From Eubacterium sp. (GTDB lineage: Bacteria > Bacillota_A > Clostridia > Lachnospirales > Lachnospiraceae): DNA of 64,000 nucleotides. Every line of letters begins with the position of its first letter. Position 1 is the first letter of the stretch. This document shows, piece by piece, positions 8,431 to 16,866 of the stretch. A program made the position numbers and the translations under genes. The notes under the pieces were generated by a model, which was not told the origin of the DNA, did not search any database, and saw nothing but the letters and a program-made list of their open reading frames with translations. Location: positions 30,192 to 94,191 of the forward strand of contig JAFVEX010000051.1 in NCBI GenBank assembly GCA_017475785.1, given 5' to 3'.

Positions 8431-8516
8431 AGCTGCCGCCAAATCCGCTTCACCGCGGCTTTTACCTGCCGCGTTCGCGCAAATCAGATACTGCCAGGAA
8501 AGGAGTGTACAGTCCA

Positions 8517-9143
8517 ATGCCGGATCAACTGATCATCGAGCACTGCTCGCCTACGCTTGCCGGGCTGAAGACAGGAAATCTGTTTTCGGTCAGGATCAAG
8601 GGGAAGGAAAACAGCTACCGCGAGATCCGCTCGCTGAACAAAATATTGACAAAGTACGGACTGCGCGCGATTCCTGTGCGCTGCACAGAGGAGTTTGCTC
8701 TGATCTATCTGTACCGGCCGGAGTTCCTCTCCCGCGACTTAAGCGACCCGGAGGCTGTGGAAATTCTCGAGCAGATGGGCTACGCCTCCGGCCGGCCGGA
8801 GCAGTGCATCGTAAAGCTTGTCCGGCGTCTGCAGGAAAGCGGCGCGTTTCCGCATGAGATCGGCCTGTTCCTCGGCTATCCCCCGACCGACGTGAAAGGG
8901 TTTATGACCAGTCCGACACAAGGAGTGAAATGCACAGGCTTCTGGAAGGTATACGGCGATCTGGACGCGGCTCTGCGCACGTTCTCAAGATACCGGAAGT
9001 GCACAGAAGCATATCGGAAGGAGATCGGAAGAGGGAAATCGCTGGAGCAGCTGATAGTCAGAATACCGGCCTGTCCGCGGACCGCTGATGAGAGCGGGGC
9101 GGGGCAGAATTCCCGCAGGATACCGGACAAAATCGCATCATGA
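8517..9143 (+). CDS. DUF3793 protein
   Basis: A 208-residue protein; the start at 8517 is 11 bases after AAAGGAG, while a GTG at 8505 overlaps that site. It opens IIEHCSPTLAGLKTGNLFSV, typical of DUF3793, and contains PHEIGLFLGYPPTDVKGFM, the family's best conserved segment, followed by KCTGFWKVYGD. No catalytic motif can be named. Its place between the DUF2325 gene and flavodoxin behind a palindromic operator suggests a part in iron-limited physiology. Confidence 0.85.
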   Translation: MPDQLIIEHCSPTLAGLKTGNLFSVRIKGKENSYREIRSLNKILTKYGLRAIPVRCTEEFALIYLYRPEFLSRDLSDPEAVEILEQMGYASGRPEQCIVKLVRRLQESGAFPHEIGLFLGYPPTDVKGFMTSPTQGVKCTGFWKVYGDLDAALRTFSRYRKCTEAYRKEIGRGKSLEQLIVRIPACPRTADESGAGQNSRRIPDKIAS

Positions 9144-9174
9144 AATCATTTAGTTGAAAGGAAGGTTCAGAAAC

Positions 9175-9597
9175 ATGAGCAAAGTAGCAGTCGTCTTTTG
9201 GAGCGGATCAGGAAATACGCAGGCAATGGCTGACGCAGTGGCGGCAGGCGCGTCTGGCAAGGGAGCGGAGGTCAGTGTATTTGGCCCGGCAGATTTCTCT
9301 GCGGATATGGTTTCCCAGTTCAGCGCGATCGCGTTCGGATGCCCCGCGATGGGCGCCGAGGTTCTGGAGGAGTCCGAGTTTGATCCGATGTTTACTGCCG
9401 TAGAAGGATCTCTGATGGGCAAAAAAGTTGGCCTGTTCGGTTCCTACGGCTGGGGCGACGGCCAGTGGATGCGTGACTGGGAGGAGCGCACCAAAGCAGC
9501 CGGCGCCATGCTGATCGCCGACGGCGTGATGGCAAACGAGGCACCGGATGATGCGGCGCTGGCTGAGTGCAATGCGCTTGGCGCGGCACTGGCTTAA
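9175..9597 (+). CDS. flavodoxin
   Basis: A 140-residue flavodoxin that replaces ferredoxin when iron is scarce. The FMN phosphate loop is WSGSGNTQAMA near the N-terminus, and GSYGWGDGQWMRDW is the flavin-stacking region around Trp/Tyr. The start at 9175 follows GAAAGGAAGG. It is the third gene of the iron-type operon, 31 bases after the DUF3793 gene. Confidence 0.93.
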   Translation: MSKVAVVFWSGSGNTQAMADAVAAGASGKGAEVSVFGPADFSADMVSQFSAIAFGCPAMGAEVLEESEFDPMFTAVEGSLMGKKVGLFGSYGWGDGQWMRDWEERTKAAGAMLIADGVMANEAPDDAALAECNALGAALA

Positions 9598-9703
9598 GAG
9601 CGGCCGCGCAGTAACTGTAAAGCAATCACGGGCAGCCATGAGGCAGCCTTTCATAAACCCACAAAGGAAAACCCACCTTATTACTTCCTAATATTCATCC
9701 CGG

Positions 9704-9748
9704 AACAGCAGCGGAGCGCATACAGAAGATGCCTCCGCTGCTGTTTCC
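9704..9748 (+). terminator. terminator after the flavodoxin operon
   Basis: AACAGCAGCGGAG at 9704-9716 pairs perfectly with CTCCGCTGCTGTT at 9733-9745, with GCAT/ATGC inside and TTT after it. The stretch 9598-10032 otherwise holds only this hairpin, a promoter and the 29-bp repeats. Confidence 0.75.
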
Positions 9749-9863
9749 TGTCATATACTTTTGTGGCATTATGATGCTGTTTGCTCAGAATGCTGCAAAG
9801 AAAAATCATGCGATTCATCCGCCGGTTATGGGGTTCAATATCCGAAGCAGGGTGATTTTCTTG

Positions 9864-9891
9864 TTGACAGCAAGATAAAAAAGTATAAAAT
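9864..9891 (+). promoter_or_regulatory. putative promoter of the AAA ATPase gene
   Basis: TTGACA at 9864-9869, a 16-base spacer and TAAAAT at 9886-9891. It overlaps the first unit of the 29-bp direct repeats. Confidence 0.5.
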
Positions 9892-9950
9892 GTTAGTAAA
9901 ACTATAAAAAGGTATAAAGTCAATCTGATACTATAAAAATATATAAAGGA
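9872..9950 (+). repeat. 29-bp direct repeats, iteron-like
   Basis: Units start at 9872, 9901 and 9930 (the last is partial). Each contains two A(T)ATAAA cores ten bases apart, so TATAAA occurs at 9884, 9903, 9913, 9932 and 9942 with spacings 19, 10, 19, 10, and GATAAA at 9874 fills the remaining position. All face the same way. They cover the promoter and probable transcript start of the ATPase gene. Confidence 0.7.
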
Positions 9951-10032
9951 TGCTTTGACATGCATCCAGAACCGGTAAAGAATCGTATCGTGATGACGGC
10001 TGTATGCGTTTTAGGAGGAAGGACTATTTCAA

Positions 10033-11103
10033 ATGCAGAATCCATTTACCACAACATTCAGTAAAATGCCGGATCAAACCTATATTCTTACAGAGGAGCC
10101 AGCAGAAATCATCGACAATTTCAGTTACGAAAAGCCGGCGGAGTCGGTTTATAAAATTACCGGTGTGCGCGGATCCGGAAAGACGGTGACGCTTGCAAAA
10201 GTCGAGGAAGCTTATACGTCTGAAGAAAACAGGAAAGCAGGATGGCTTGTGTACAGATTGTCTCCCTCCAGAGATTTGCTCCGTCAGTTTGCGGCTATGT
10301 TATATAAAGAAGATTTCATAAAGAAAAATGAGCAGAGCAGGAGCATTTCTGTTAATGCCAGTGTATTTGGAACCGGAGGAGAATTTGGCGTTTCAAAAAC
10401 ATCGCGGAATGAGATGTTTGACATCGGAGTCGAAATAGAGGCTATGATTTTGGCTGCCAGAGATAACGGGAAGAAGATTTTAATAGGGATCGATGAGATT
10501 TCAAAAAATGAAGACATGATTGCGTTTGCTTCTGAATTCGGGAAATGGCTGCGGGCGGATTATCCCGTCTACATGGTCTGTACTGGACTTTATGAAAATA
10601 TCCATGAACTGAGCAATGTAAAAAACCTGACATTTTTCCGGCGGGCATCTACGATTAAAACCCGTCCGTTGAATGTTGTACGAATGTCGGAAATGTACAG
10701 AACGAAGCTCAGCATATCCGGGAACGAAGCCAGAAATATGGCAGAGATGACAAAGGGGTATGCATACGCATTTCAAATGCTGGGAATCCTCTGTTTCCGC
10801 AGGCGTGAGAATGAAACAATGGAGGATATCCTGGCAGCGTTTCGAACAGAACTATTTGCGTATTCTTATGAAAAAATATGGGAAGAACTGTCCCGGGAAG
10901 ACCGCCGGCTTGTTCGTCTGCTTACAGACAAAGATGAATACAAGCGGGAGGAACTTCTGACTGGTCTTGGAGAAAAGGCGGGATCTTACTCGGTCTATCG
11001 GGACCGGCTTCTGAAGCGCGGTGTGATCACAGCCAGGCAGGGCTATATTTCTCTTGCGCTTCCGTGCTTCGGTGAGTATGTGAAAGAATATGGTCAGGAG
11101 TAA
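10033..11103 (+). CDS. AAA-family ATPase, STAND/archaeal-ATPase-like
   Basis: A 356-residue protein behind a strong AGGAGGA site. Walker A is GVRGSGKTV near residue 50 and Walker B is ILIGIDEIS near residue 155. The C-terminal 80 residues (EKIWEELSREDRRLVRLL ... YSVYRDRLLKRGVITARQGYISLALPCFGEYV) look like a winged-helix domain. The layout fits the AAA/STAND group of bacterial P-loop ATPases. No partner gene is adjacent. It is flanked upstream by phased TATAAA direct repeats and downstream by a TATAAAGT palindrome, which suggests that something, possibly this protein, binds both ends of the locus. Function unknown. Confidence 0.75.
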   Translation: MQNPFTTTFSKMPDQTYILTEEPAEIIDNFSYEKPAESVYKITGVRGSGKTVTLAKVEEAYTSEENRKAGWLVYRLSPSRDLLRQFAAMLYKEDFIKKNEQSRSISVNASVFGTGGEFGVSKTSRNEMFDIGVEIEAMILAARDNGKKILIGIDEISKNEDMIAFASEFGKWLRADYPVYMVCTGLYENIHELSNVKNLTFFRRASTIKTRPLNVVRMSEMYRTKLSISGNEARNMAEMTKGYAYAFQMLGILCFRRRENETMEDILAAFRTELFAYSYEKIWEELSREDRRLVRLLTDKDEYKREELLTGLGEKAGSYSVYRDRLLKRGVITARQGYISLALPCFGEYVKEYGQE

Positions 11104-11115
11104 TAAGCGTGAATA

Positions 11116-11137
11116 TATAAAGTGATTTGACTTTATA
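11116..11137. promoter_or_regulatory. TATAAAGT palindrome overlapping the metG promoter
   Basis: TATAAAGT, six bases, then ACTTTATA. TATAAAGT also occurs in the repeat array upstream of the preceding ATPase gene (from 9913). The right arm overlaps the -35 box of the promoter at 11127. Confidence 0.5.
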
Positions 11138-11154
11138 GTGTTTCTTGCTAAAAT
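11127..11154 (+). promoter_or_regulatory. putative promoter of metG
   Basis: TTGACT at 11127-11132, a 16-base spacer and TAAAAT at 11149-11154, about 120 bases before the metG start. No T-box or S-box motif is visible in the leader. Confidence 0.55.
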
Positions 11155-11273
11155 GGAGATACATGGTTTTTGAAACATAGTCGGCACATTCTCGTGACTT
11201 CAGCCATGAGTCGTCCGGCAAAAATACACTGTTCGCGTCTGTATCGGCGCGGAACAGAGGAATGAGGGAGAAC

Positions 11274-13271
11274 ATGAACAGAAGAACTGGTCCATATTAC
11301 ATGACAACGGCGATTGCCTACGCGTCGGGCAAGCCGCACATCGGAAACACATACGAGATCGTGCTGGCGGACGCGATTGCGCGCTACAGAAGACAGCAGG
11401 GATATGACGTCTTTTTCCAGACGGGAACGGACGAACACGGCATAAAAATTGAGAATAAGGCAAATGAGGCAGGCGTCACGCCGAAGGAATATGTCGATAA
11501 CGTCGCGGCCGAAATTAAGCGGATCTGGGATCTGATGAATACTTCTTACGATAAATTCATCCGCACGACGGATGATGATCATGAGAAGCAGGTGGCGAAG
11601 ATGTTTACCAAAATGTACGAGCAGGGAGACATTTACAAGGACACGTACGAGGGCTGGTACTGCACGCCCTGCGAGTCCTTCTGGACGGAGTCACAGCTGG
11701 TGGACGGCAAGTGTCCGGATTGCGGCCGCCCGGTCACCAAGGAAAAAGAAGAGAGCTATTTCTTCCGCATGAGTAAATATGCGGATCGCCTGATCGAGCA
11801 CATCAACACACATCCGGAATTCATTCAGCCGGTCTCCAGGAAGAATGAGATGATGAACAACTTCCTGCTGCCGGGTCTGAAGGATCTCTGCGTGTCAAGA
11901 AGCACGATCAAGTGGGGCATTCCCGTCGAATTTGACAAAAACAACGTCATCTATGTCTGGCTCGACGCGCTGACGAACTACATCACCGGCATCGGATACG
12001 ATGCGGAAGGAAACAGCACAGATCAGTATAAAAAACTATGGCCGGCGGATCTGCATCTGATCGGCAAGGATATCATCCGCTTCCACACGATTTACTGGCC
12101 GATCTTCCTGATGTCACTGGGCGAGCCGCTTCCGAAGCAGGTGTTCGGCCATCCGTGGCTGCTGCGCGCGGACGACAAGATGAGCAAATCCCGCGGCAAC
12201 GTGATTTACGCGGACGATCTGGTCGATCTGTTCGGCGTGGACGCGGTGCGTTATTTCGTGCTGCACGAGATGCCGTTTGAAAACGACGGCGTGATCAGCT
12301 GGGAGCTGATGGTGGAGCGGACGAATTCTGACCTGGCCAATACGCTGGGCAACCTCGTCAACCGCACGATCGCGATGACAAATAAGTACTTCGGCGGCGT
12401 GGTGAGAGACGCGGGCGTGGCTGAGCCGGTCGATGACGACCTGAAGGCGAAGGTAACCGGCACGGCAGCGGTTGTGGACGCGAAGATGGATGATCTCCGC
12501 ATCGCGGACGCGCTGACGGAAATCTTCGCGCTGTTCAAGCGCTGCAACAAGTATATTGATGAGACCGAGCCGTGGATTCTCGCGAAGGATGAGGCAAAGC
12601 AGGATCGTCTTGCGACGGTGCTCTACAACCTGGTTGAGAGCATCACGATCGGCGCGTCCCTTCTGCAGGCGTACATGCCGGAGACAGCTGACCGTATCTT
12701 TGCGCAGCTGAACACAGAGATCCGCCCGTTCGAGCAGCTGGATCAGTTCGGCCTGTATCCGTCTGGCAATCATGTGACGGAGAAGCCGGAGATCCTGTTT
12801 GCGCGCATGGATGTGAAGGAAGTCATGGAGAAGGTGGCTGCCATCGAGGCCGCGCAGGCAGCGGCCGCAGGCACTCCGGCTGAGGGCGGCGCGGCGGAAG
12901 ATTCCGATAAAGACGCTCCGGCGGACGTCCATCTGGAGCTGAAAGAAGAGATCACATACGACGACTTCGCGAAGCTGCAGTTTGTCGTCGGTGAAGTTGT
13001 TTCCTGCGAGGAAGTCAAGAAATCCAAAAAATTGCTGCTCTTCCAGGTGAAAGTCGGCGATCAGACGAGACAGATCGTCTCCGGCATCAAGAAGTGGTAC
13101 AAGCCGGAAGATCTCGTCGGGAAAAAGGTCATGGTTCTCGTGAATCTCAAGCCCGCGAAGCTGGCGGGACTGATGTCCGAGGGCATGCTGCTCTCCGCAG
13201 AAGATCCGAACGGAAACGTGCGCCTTGTGCATCCATCGGATGAGATGCCGGCAGGATCGGAGATCTGCTGA
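11274..13271 (+). CDS. metG: methionyl-tRNA synthetase
   Basis: Class I synthetase of 665 residues charging tRNA-Met. The start at 11274 has AGGGAG just upstream; an ATG four codons earlier overlaps that site. PHIGN is the HIGH motif and DDKMSKSRGN the KMSKS motif. Cysteines in CTPCESFW and CPDCGRPV form the zinc knuckle. After the alpha-helical anticodon domain, an Ala-rich linker leads to a C-terminal tRNA-binding (EMAP/Arc1p-like) domain of about 105 residues, VVGEVVSCEEVKKSKKLLLF through LAGLMSEGMLLSAED. All parts look intact. Confidence 0.96.
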   Translation: MNRRTGPYYMTTAIAYASGKPHIGNTYEIVLADAIARYRRQQGYDVFFQTGTDEHGIKIENKANEAGVTPKEYVDNVAAEIKRIWDLMNTSYDKFIRTTDDDHEKQVAKMFTKMYEQGDIYKDTYEGWYCTPCESFWTESQLVDGKCPDCGRPVTKEKEESYFFRMSKYADRLIEHINTHPEFIQPVSRKNEMMNNFLLPGLKDLCVSRSTIKWGIPVEFDKNNVIYVWLDALTNYITGIGYDAEGNSTDQYKKLWPADLHLIGKDIIRFHTIYWPIFLMSLGEPLPKQVFGHPWLLRADDKMSKSRGNVIYADDLVDLFGVDAVRYFVLHEMPFENDGVISWELMVERTNSDLANTLGNLVNRTIAMTNKYFGGVVRDAGVAEPVDDDLKAKVTGTAAVVDAKMDDLRIADALTEIFALFKRCNKYIDETEPWILAKDEAKQDRLATVLYNLVESITIGASLLQAYMPETADRIFAQLNTEIRPFEQLDQFGLYPSGNHVTEKPEILFARMDVKEVMEKVAAIEAAQAAAAGTPAEGGAAEDSDKDAPADVHLELKEEITYDDFAKLQFVVGEVVSCEEVKKSKKLLLFQVKVGDQTRQIVSGIKKWYKPEDLVGKKVMVLVNLKPAKLAGLMSEGMLLSAEDPNGNVRLVHPSDEMPAGSEIC

Positions 13272-13284
13272 GAGAGGAGTCTGT

Positions 13285-13448
13285 ATTGTCATATTAAGCA
13301 AAGTAATCTCGGGGGAAGATTTGCGGCAAATAGAAGCCCACACCTTTTTTGAAGATATGATGAAATGTGTGGTGGAATTGATCGGGAATTGATTGCGGTT
13401 AACGCGGATCTTCACTCAGATCAAGAACAGCAAAACAAACCAGTTTAA
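13285..13448 (+). pseudogene. frameshifted DUF5674-like remnant
   Basis: One frame reads LSKVISGEDLRQIEAHTFFE then DMMKCVV, and a one-base shift near 13375 continues as GIDRELIAVNADLHSDQEQQ before a stop at 13446. Joined, they match the N-terminal half of small DUF5674 proteins, which have a KAVVDIERGIIAVxAELHADxE core. The C-terminal half is missing. It lies directly after metG, and its tail overlaps the open frame of the small ORF that follows. Family recall is from memory. Confidence 0.5.
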
Positions 13449-13467
13449 AGATTACGCCCAGTATGAC

Positions 13468-13602
13468 ATGAATCTCTTCACGGAGGAAGAAAAGCGCGCT
13501 TATCGCGACGCACACTTTGCGGAGGATCTGGAAAAGGCGCGTGATCTCGGGAAGCGGCTGGCAGAGATGGCACTGGAGATTGAAAAGACCGGGCAATATT
13601 AA
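13468..13602 (+). CDS. small uncharacterised ORF, 44 residues
   Basis: The predicted product from the ATG at 13468 is charged and helical, NLFTEEEKRAYRDAHFAEDL then EKARDLGKRLAEMALEIEKT. No clear ribosome site precedes this ATG, and the frame is open further upstream to a TTG at 13393 that overlaps the DUF5674 remnant. The stop is embedded in a good terminator, which supports a real transcript end here. It could be a true small gene or the tail of a damaged one. Confidence 0.4.
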   Translation: MNLFTEEEKRAYRDAHFAEDLEKARDLGKRLAEMALEIEKTGQY

Positions 13603-13618
13603 AACGCCCGGTCTTTGT
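13584..13618 (+). terminator. terminator after metG region
   Basis: AAAGACCGGGC at 13584-13594 pairs perfectly with GCCCGGTCTTT at 13606-13616, followed by GTCTGTC. It includes the stop codon of the small ORF. Confidence 0.8.
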
Positions 13619-13686
13619 CTGTCAGTAATGCGTTTCTCTTTACAACAAACTCTGAATAATGTAAAGTTGTAAATAATCAGCATTAA

Positions 13687-13736
13687 TTCATAAAGAAAGA
13701 TTTATAAGGTGTTAGATCATAATAACCCACACCTTA
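13687..13736. promoter_or_regulatory. operator-like region before the first LacI gene
   Basis: TTCATAAA at 13687 and TTTATAAG at 13701 are one-base variants of the TTTATAAA sites found at two promoters downstream. TAAGGTGT at 13705-13712 also forms an 8-bp inverted repeat with ACACCTTA at 13729-13736. Autoregulation is a reasonable inference. Confidence 0.4.
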
Positions 13737-13756
13737 ACGGACAGTGAGGCAAAGAT

Positions 13757-14830
13757 ATGACTGCAAAAGAGCTGGCTAAGCTGATAGGAGTTTCTGAGGC
13801 GACCATGTCGCTGGTAATTAACGGAAAGCACGGAATCAGTAATAAAACCAGAACAATGGTAATTACCAGAATGAAGGAACTGGGTTATGGCGATATGCTT
13901 CAGAATAAAGCACCCGGCGATCAGGGCATGTCTGCGGCATTCGGACAGAGCCGGAATGCAGGGGAGAATGATAGTATTCAGGAGCGTCAGATAGCGTTTG
14001 TTAATTTCAAAGACAAGGGCGAACTTCTGGGAATGAATTCCTTCTTTCCGCTTATTCTCGACGGGATCGAACGGACAGTCAGGGAAAATGGCTGTCGTCT
14101 TACAGTGCTGAATATAGAAAAGGCAAAGCTTGATGAACAATTAAAGTGGTTTCATGAATCCAGATGCGCAGGATTAGTGCTTTTTGCTACAGAGATGAAA
14201 AGCGCGGATGCCAAGAAGTTTGCGGCGTTGAATATTCCTTTCGTTGTCCTGGACAATGAGTTTTATGATGTGTCTGCTGACAGTGTAAAGCTGAACAATC
14301 AGCAGGGAACCTGGCTGGCGGCACGCTTTTTGGCAGAAGAGGGTCACAAAAGAGTTGGCTATCTCTCCAGCGGGGTGGACATCAACAGTTTTCATGAGCG
14401 GCAGCGCTGTGCAGTGAATGCATTGGAAGAATCAGGAATTGAAGACGCGGCAAAGCACATATATACTATCGGATATCCGCATGAAAGCGCCGAAGAGGGA
14501 ATGATGCAGCTGCTGAAAAGCCGGTCAAAGGAAGAACTGCCGACAGCGTTTTTGACAGATAATGACCTTGTCGCGGTCGGTGCTATGCGCGCGATGCAGG
14601 CAATGGGCTACAGGGTGCCGGAGGACTTTTCGCTTGTCGGATTCGATGATCGTCCGATCTGTACCATGATAAGTCCGAGACTCACAACCGTGGCAATCCC
14701 GCGGGAAACGTTTGGATCATCTGCAGTCGACCGTTTGATCAATATCCTCAATGGACGGGGACGGGAGATCACAACTATAGAGATTAACTGTGAATTGGTA
14801 AAAAGAGATACTGTGTATCGATTGAAGTGA
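13757..14830 (+). CDS. LacI-family regulator 1, atypical hinge
   Basis: A 357-residue repressor-type protein. The N-terminal helix-turn-helix reads MTAKELAKLIGVSEATMSLV. The following segment, KTRTMVITRMKELGYGDMLQ, lacks the usual YxPNxxAR hinge helix of LacI proteins. Residues 75-350 are a periplasmic-binding-protein-like sensor (SFFPLILDGIERTVRENG, TAFLTDNDLVAVGAMRAMQA, FSLVGFDDRP). It is a clear paralogue of the regulator at 15785, sharing most of the HTH and the GELLGxNSFFPLILDGIE segment. It is monocistronic, with its own terminator, and probably regulates the TTTATAAA promoters at 14.9 and 18.8 kb. The ligand is presumably a sugar of the adjacent pathway. Confidence 0.88.
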   Translation: MTAKELAKLIGVSEATMSLVINGKHGISNKTRTMVITRMKELGYGDMLQNKAPGDQGMSAAFGQSRNAGENDSIQERQIAFVNFKDKGELLGMNSFFPLILDGIERTVRENGCRLTVLNIEKAKLDEQLKWFHESRCAGLVLFATEMKSADAKKFAALNIPFVVLDNEFYDVSADSVKLNNQQGTWLAARFLAEEGHKRVGYLSSGVDINSFHERQRCAVNALEESGIEDAAKHIYTIGYPHESAEEGMMQLLKSRSKEELPTAFLTDNDLVAVGAMRAMQAMGYRVPEDFSLVGFDDRPICTMISPRLTTVAIPRETFGSSAVDRLINILNGRGREITTIEINCELVKRDTVYRLK

Positions 14831-14851
14831 TGAGCTGTATAGCTGCTTTGC

Positions 14852-14895
14852 AAAAAGAGCTGCTGCACAAGGTATGACGTGCGGCAGTTTTTTTA
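14852..14895 (+). terminator. terminator of LacI gene 1
   Basis: CTGCTGCAC pairs with GTGCGGCAG around AAGGTATGAC, with A-rich and T-rich flanks extending the stem, then TTTTTTT. Confidence 0.85.
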
Positions 14896-14906
14896 TGCAC
14901 AAATAC

Positions 14907-14966
14907 TTTATAAACATACTTGACAAAATTTATAAAGTGATGTAAATTTAAGATGCTATTTATAAA
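14907..14966 (+). promoter_or_regulatory. SDR operon promoter with three TTTATAAA operators
   Basis: The promoter is TTGACA at 14920-14925, a 17-base spacer and TAAATT at 14943-14948. Exact TTTATAAA palindromes lie at 14907-14914 (upstream of -35), 14929-14936 (in the spacer) and 14959-14966 (near the transcript start). Spacings of 22 and 30 bases are about two and three helical turns. This is a repression layout; the likely binders are the two LacI-type proteins encoded on either side. Confidence 0.75.
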
Positions 14967-15010
14967 TATACTGTAAAGACAGGGTACGTGATAATACGAG
15001 GAGTGATATT

Positions 15011-15754
15011 ATGAAGAGACTAAAGGGAAAGACAGCAATTATTACTGGCGCAAGTGCTGGATTCGGCTTTGCGACGGCCGTAATGTTTGCGAAGGAAGGA
15101 TGCAATTTGGTGCTGACTGCACGCCGTGAAGAACGGTTGGAAGAACTTGCTGAAATATGCAGGCAGGGTGGTGGAGATGCTGTTTACTATGCCGGTGACG
15201 CAAAGGAAGAGTTGACTGCGAAAAAGTGCGCTGAGCTTGCGATACAGACATTCGGACAGATAGATATTCTGATCAACAACGCGGGAATCGGGCGCTATAC
15301 ACCGCTTCTGGAAAGCACTATGGAGGATTATGATCTGGTTATGAACACCAATGTTCGATCGGCTTTCGCATTTACTCGGTATACAGTTCCGGAGATGTTG
15401 AAGCGTCATACAGGACAAATAATTATGGTGTCTTCTGCGGCAGGGGTCTATGGGTATCCGAACGAGACGATTTATACAAGTTCGAAATTTGCGCTTCGCG
15501 GCTTTGCGCAGGCGCTGGATAAAGAGTTCCGCGAACAGGGAATTAAGTCCTGCGTATTTTGCCCAGGCGCAGGAATCACGGAGTTTGCGATCGGGCACGG
15601 AAGAACAGAAGAACAGATGGCATCGTCTGGCATGCTGACGGCGGAAGATATCGCAAATGCTCTGCTGTTTATATGTACCCAGTCAGAACGGAGCCGGATT
15701 ATGGAGATTCGTATGCGCGCGATGAATGAGCCTCTGACAGGACCGGGGTGCTGA
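15011..15754 (+). CDS. SDR-family NAD(P)-dependent oxidoreductase
   Basis: A 247-residue classical short-chain dehydrogenase. The cofactor loop is TGASAGFGFAT, with NNAGIG after beta-strand 4. The catalytic Ser is in MVSSAAG and Tyr/Lys in YTSSK. Arg residues in TARREER after beta-2 suggest NADP(H) preference, which is inference. It is the first gene of the operon with LacI regulator 2 and the FGGY kinase, so it most likely interconverts a polyol or aldose with the ketose that the kinase phosphorylates. Exact sugar unknown. Confidence 0.88.
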   Translation: MKRLKGKTAIITGASAGFGFATAVMFAKEGCNLVLTARREERLEELAEICRQGGGDAVYYAGDAKEELTAKKCAELAIQTFGQIDILINNAGIGRYTPLLESTMEDYDLVMNTNVRSAFAFTRYTVPEMLKRHTGQIIMVSSAAGVYGYPNETIYTSSKFALRGFAQALDKEFREQGIKSCVFCPGAGITEFAIGHGRTEEQMASSGMLTAEDIANALLFICTQSERSRIMEIRMRAMNEPLTGPGC

Positions 15755-15784
15755 CAGAATCTGAATGAGCGGTGGGATTGTTAT

Positions 15785-16804
15785 ATGAAATCGAAAGAGC
15801 TGGCAAGAGAAATTGGAGTTTCCGAAGCAACCATGTCGCTCGTGCTGAATGGAAAACCGGGCATCAGCACAAAGACAAGGGAGAAAGTGCTCCGACGTGT
15901 CACGGAACTCGGATTTGGACATATGATCCAGAACGTTCGAGAAGAAGAAACGTCCGGGCAGGTTGTCGGATTTGTGAATTACAAAAATAATGGAGAATTG
16001 CTGGGGCTTAATTCCTTCTTTCCTTTAATTCTGGATGGGATCGAGGATGCAGCCCGGGAAGGCGGTTACAATCTTACAATTATCAATATCGACCGCGAGC
16101 ATGCGGATCAGCAGATTGAATTCATTGAGGGAGCAAACTGCATCGGATATGTTCTGTTCGCGACTGAAATGCAGGAGGAAGACCTGACTCCGTTTTTGAA
16201 ATTGGGTAAGCCTTTTGTTTTGCTGGATAATCAATTCTTTTCAGAAACGATCGATACAGTTAAAATAAATAATGGGCAGGGAATTCATTTAAGTGTCCGT
16301 TACCTGCGAGAAATGGGTCACAGCAGGATTGGATACCTGACAAGCGGGCTTCCGATTAAAAGCTTTCAAGAGAGAAGAAAAAGAGCGATGGAAGTACTCC
16401 GGGAATATGAAGCGAAGACGCCGGAAGCATATGTGTACGATGTCGGATATCCATATGAAAAGGCTGAGGGCGGAATGGAGAAGATCTTGAGAACAACCCC
16501 GAAAGACATGCTTCCGACTGCATTCCTGACAGATAACGATCTTGTAGCTGTCGGAGCCATCCGCGCAATAGAAAGACTCGGTTACAGGGTGCCGGAGGAC
16601 TTCTCTGTCATTGGATATGATGACCGGCCGATTTGCAGTATGATAACTCCAAAACTCACGACAGTACAGGTGCCCAGAGATGCCTTTGGACGCATGGCCA
16701 TGGTGGAACTGCTGAGGAAAATCCGGGGAGAGAAACATTACAGTGTTACAATTCAGCTGAACGGGACACTGATCCCGCGTGAGTCCGTACGAAAACTTGC
16801 ATAA
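15785..16804 (+). CDS. LacI-family regulator 2, paralogue of regulator 1
   Basis: A 339-residue regulator with HTH KELAREIGVSEATMSLVLNG and the same atypical hinge (KVLRRVTELGFGHMIQ). The sensor domain resembles regulator 1 closely (NSFFPLILDGIEDAAREGGY, PTAFLTDNDLVAVGAIRAIE, YDDRPICSMI). It is 30 bases downstream of the SDR gene in the same operon, so it is probably under negative feedback from the TTTATAAA operators at 14.9 kb. Two paralogues in one regulon could respond to two intermediates or act as heterodimers; the sequence does not decide. Confidence 0.88.
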   Translation: MKSKELAREIGVSEATMSLVLNGKPGISTKTREKVLRRVTELGFGHMIQNVREEETSGQVVGFVNYKNNGELLGLNSFFPLILDGIEDAAREGGYNLTIINIDREHADQQIEFIEGANCIGYVLFATEMQEEDLTPFLKLGKPFVLLDNQFFSETIDTVKINNGQGIHLSVRYLREMGHSRIGYLTSGLPIKSFQERRKRAMEVLREYEAKTPEAYVYDVGYPYEKAEGGMEKILRTTPKDMLPTAFLTDNDLVAVGAIRAIERLGYRVPEDFSVIGYDDRPICSMITPKLTTVQVPRDAFGRMAMVELLRKIRGEKHYSVTIQLNGTLIPRESVRKLA

Positions 16805-16866
16805 ATAATTCTCATATGGAGTTTTTATGTGTGAATCATAGTTTTGAATGATATTTGGAGGCAAAG

